Shown here: in pieces, positions 4,748 through 5,658 of the stretch
How positions within the stretch are numbered: position 1 is the stretch's first letter
Layout: each line of letters starts with the position of its first letter
From: Candidatus Avelusimicrobium facis
GTDB taxonomy: Bacteria; Elusimicrobiota; Elusimicrobia; Elusimicrobiales; Elusimicrobiaceae
Reading direction: 5' to 3'
Length of the DNA stretch: 5,658 nucleotides
NCBI GenBank assembly: GCA_900762815.1
Contig: CAAFHX010000057.1
Span: forward strand, 1-5,658
Notes under the pieces: model-generated
Told to the model about the DNA's origin: nothing
Seen by the model: only the letters and a program-made list of their open reading frames with translations
The model's database searches: none
Program-made: the position numbers and the translations under genes

Positions 4748-5254
4748 TTAGGCCAGCTCCCCGTCGGTCAACTGGCGGCATTCCAGGCCGTTGCGGTCCA
4801 AGAAAATCAGGCCGTCCTGGCTGCGGTCGTAAAGGTGTTTGTAAAACACCCGCGTGATGCCTGCGGTAACGATGACCTTGGCGCAGTGCACGCAAGGCGA
4901 ATACGTAACATATAAGGTGCTCCCGGCGGTGGCGATGCCGTTTTTGGCGGCGAACAAGATGGCATTTTGTTCGGCGTGCAGCTCATTTTCAATAGACCAT
5001 TTGCCGTGCGCATCGTAAAAGGCGCGGCTGGCGCGGAATTCTTCGTACGTGGCAAATTGGTCCTTAAAGGCTTCCTCGTACAAGGCGGCGAAGTGGTCCT
5101 CGCAGTGTTCCTGTCCGGCGGGCGCGCCGTTAAACCCGATGCTGATGACGCGGTTGTCTCTGACCAGCACCGCGCCGACCTGCATGCGGCAGCAGGTGGA
5201 TTGTTCCGCCACCAGCTCTGCCATTTTGGTAAATAATTTATGTTTGTTTTTCAT
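4748..5254 (-). CDS. Deoxycytidylate (dCMP) deaminase, T4-like
   Basis: This 168-aa cytosolic zinc enzyme should convert dCMP to dUMP, the precursor of dTMP. The catalytic zinc motifs are HAE (93-95, with Glu95 as proton shuttle) and PCVHC (120-124). Around them are the family blocks VGAVLVRDNRVISIGFNGAPAG (26-47, abbreviated here as VGAVLV and GFNGAP) and YVTYSPC. Between GFNGAP and HAE is an insertion of about 45 residues. Cys21, Cys51 and His83 sit where, from memory, the phage T4 enzyme has structural-zinc ligands, so a second zinc is plausible. Competence protein ComEB is the same family and cannot be excluded as a name. ATG 5254 is chosen because GAGGG lies just upstream (spacing 3, short); ATG 5269 has no ribosome site and would overlap the previous gene's end. 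It follows the DUF486 gene by 8 bases, so co-transcription and translational coupling are likely. Confidence 0.92.
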   Translation of the reverse strand: MKNKHKLFTKMAELVAEQSTCCRMQVGAVLVRDNRVISIGFNGAPAGQEHCEDHFAALYEEAFKDQFATYEEFRASRAFYDAHGKWSIENELHAEQNAILFAAKNGIATAGSTLYVTYSPCVHCAKVIVTAGITRVFYKHLYDRSQDGLIFLDRNGLECRQLTDGELA

Positions 5255-5262
5255 GGGCCCTC

Positions 5263-5601
5263 TTACCATTTTTTAAAAGTTAAAAACACCGCGCCGATCA
5301 GCAAACAAAACGCGGCCAAATGATTCCAACGGAAATGCTCGTGAAAATACAACAAAGAAAACACGGTAAAGACGCTTAAGGTAATGACCTCTTGCGCCAC
5401 TTTCAGCTGCGTTACGCTAAAGTACGCACTGCCGATGCGGTTGGCCGGCACTTGCAGGCAATATTCAAAAAAGGCAATGCCCCAGCTAATCAGAATGACT
5501 GCCCACAGGGCGGTACTTTTGTGTTTTAAATGCCCGTACCAGGCCACGGTCATAAACAAATTAGATAGTACTAAAAGCGCCAGCGGTTTCCACATATACA
5601 T
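5263..5601 (-). CDS. DUF486 (DMT-superfamily) small membrane protein
   Basis: This 112-aa protein matches the small DUF486 family of the drug/metabolite transporter superfamily. Recognisable family blocks are LLVLSNLFMTVAWYGHLK near the N-terminus, SWGIAFFEYCLQVPANRIG in the middle and LKVAQEVITL after it. Four transmembrane helices are visible (about 5-23, 31-50, 70-86 and 92-109), ending in a basic FKKW tail. Like other four-helix members it probably works as a dimer in the inner membrane. Its substrate is not established. The start is either ATG 5601 or ATG 5595, two codons later; neither has a ribosome binding site, and a -10 box touches the first. The stop codon TAA lies just before the ribosome site of the dCMP deaminase gene, making the two a likely operon. 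No functional link between them is obvious. Confidence 0.9.
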   Translation of the reverse strand: MYMWKPLALLVLSNLFMTVAWYGHLKHKSTALWAVILISWGIAFFEYCLQVPANRIGSAYFSVTQLKVAQEVITLSVFTVFSLLYFHEHFRWNHLAAFCLLIGAVFLTFKKW

Positions 5602-5635
5602 ATTATATAATATACGCCCGGCGGACGGGGTGCAA
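5602..5635 (-). promoter_or_regulatory. Promoter of the DUF486-dCMP deaminase pair
   Basis: On the minus strand TTGCAC (5635-5630) is followed after 17 bases by TATTAT (5612-5607), and an overlapping perfect TATAAT occupies 5607-5602, directly against the ATG at 5601. With the first -10 the start site is about 5600; with the second it is the A of the alternative ATG at 5595. Either way there is essentially no leader and no ribosome binding site. Confidence 0.5.
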
Positions 5636-5658
5636 TAAAAGCCGGTCTTGGCGTGTTT

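Noticed and set aside
317..5601. A multi-gene defence or biosynthetic system
   Set aside because: The neighbours are unrelated housekeeping genes (mutY, dCMP deaminase, TPR anchor, porin, DUF486), with terminators and opposite strands between several of them.

Overview
The window is about 5.7 kb of mixed-GC bacterial DNA carrying six protein genes. It suggests a diderm (Gram-negative) bacterium, because one gene encodes an OmpP1/FadL-type outer-membrane beta-barrel with a signal peptide and a C-terminal phenylalanine. Proteins and layout are compatible with a gut-type Elusimicrobiota genome, but that placement is a low-confidence guess; no rRNA, tRNA or other marker settles it. I see no transposase, integrase, CRISPR array or phage structural gene.

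Layout. 1-316: no convincing gene, only GC-rich sequence with several inverted repeats downstream of the first gene. 317-1051 (-): an unrecognised 244-aa protein with a short N-terminal module, a long Pro/Ala-rich linker and a C-terminal domain that looks like a winged helix. 1052-1681: a 630-base intergenic region. Its left part (1072-1182) is the most structured DNA in the window: a textbook sigma70-type promoter for the 244-aa gene, four ATATGTCA half-sites spaced 10, 11 and 10 bp, two inverted copies, a larger nested inverted repeat enclosing them, and a perfect DnaA-box sequence beside it. 1682-2707 (+): mutY, a complete A/G-specific adenine glycosylase. 2705-2737: a bidirectional terminator between mutY and the next, convergent gene. 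2750-3985 (-): OmpP1/FadL-type porin. 4017-4059: intrinsic terminator. 4065-4709 (-): membrane-anchored TPR-like protein. 4748-5254 (-): T4-like dCMP deaminase. 5263-5601 (-): small four-helix DUF486 membrane protein. The last 57 bases hold the promoter of the DUF486 gene.

How the genes relate. The DUF486 and dCMP deaminase genes are 8 bp apart and probably co-transcribed. The TPR gene follows but has its own -10 box, and its transcript ends at a strong hairpin before the porin gene. mutY (oxidative DNA damage) and dCMP deaminase (dUMP/dTTP supply) are ordinary housekeeping genes and do not form one pathway here. The two points most worth a second look are the phased repeat array in front of the unknown winged-helix gene, which could be an autoregulatory operator or, less likely, part of a replication or partition site, and the -10 boxes lying only 5-7 bases ahead of the start codons of mutY, the TPR gene and the DUF486 gene, which predict leaderless mRNAs.
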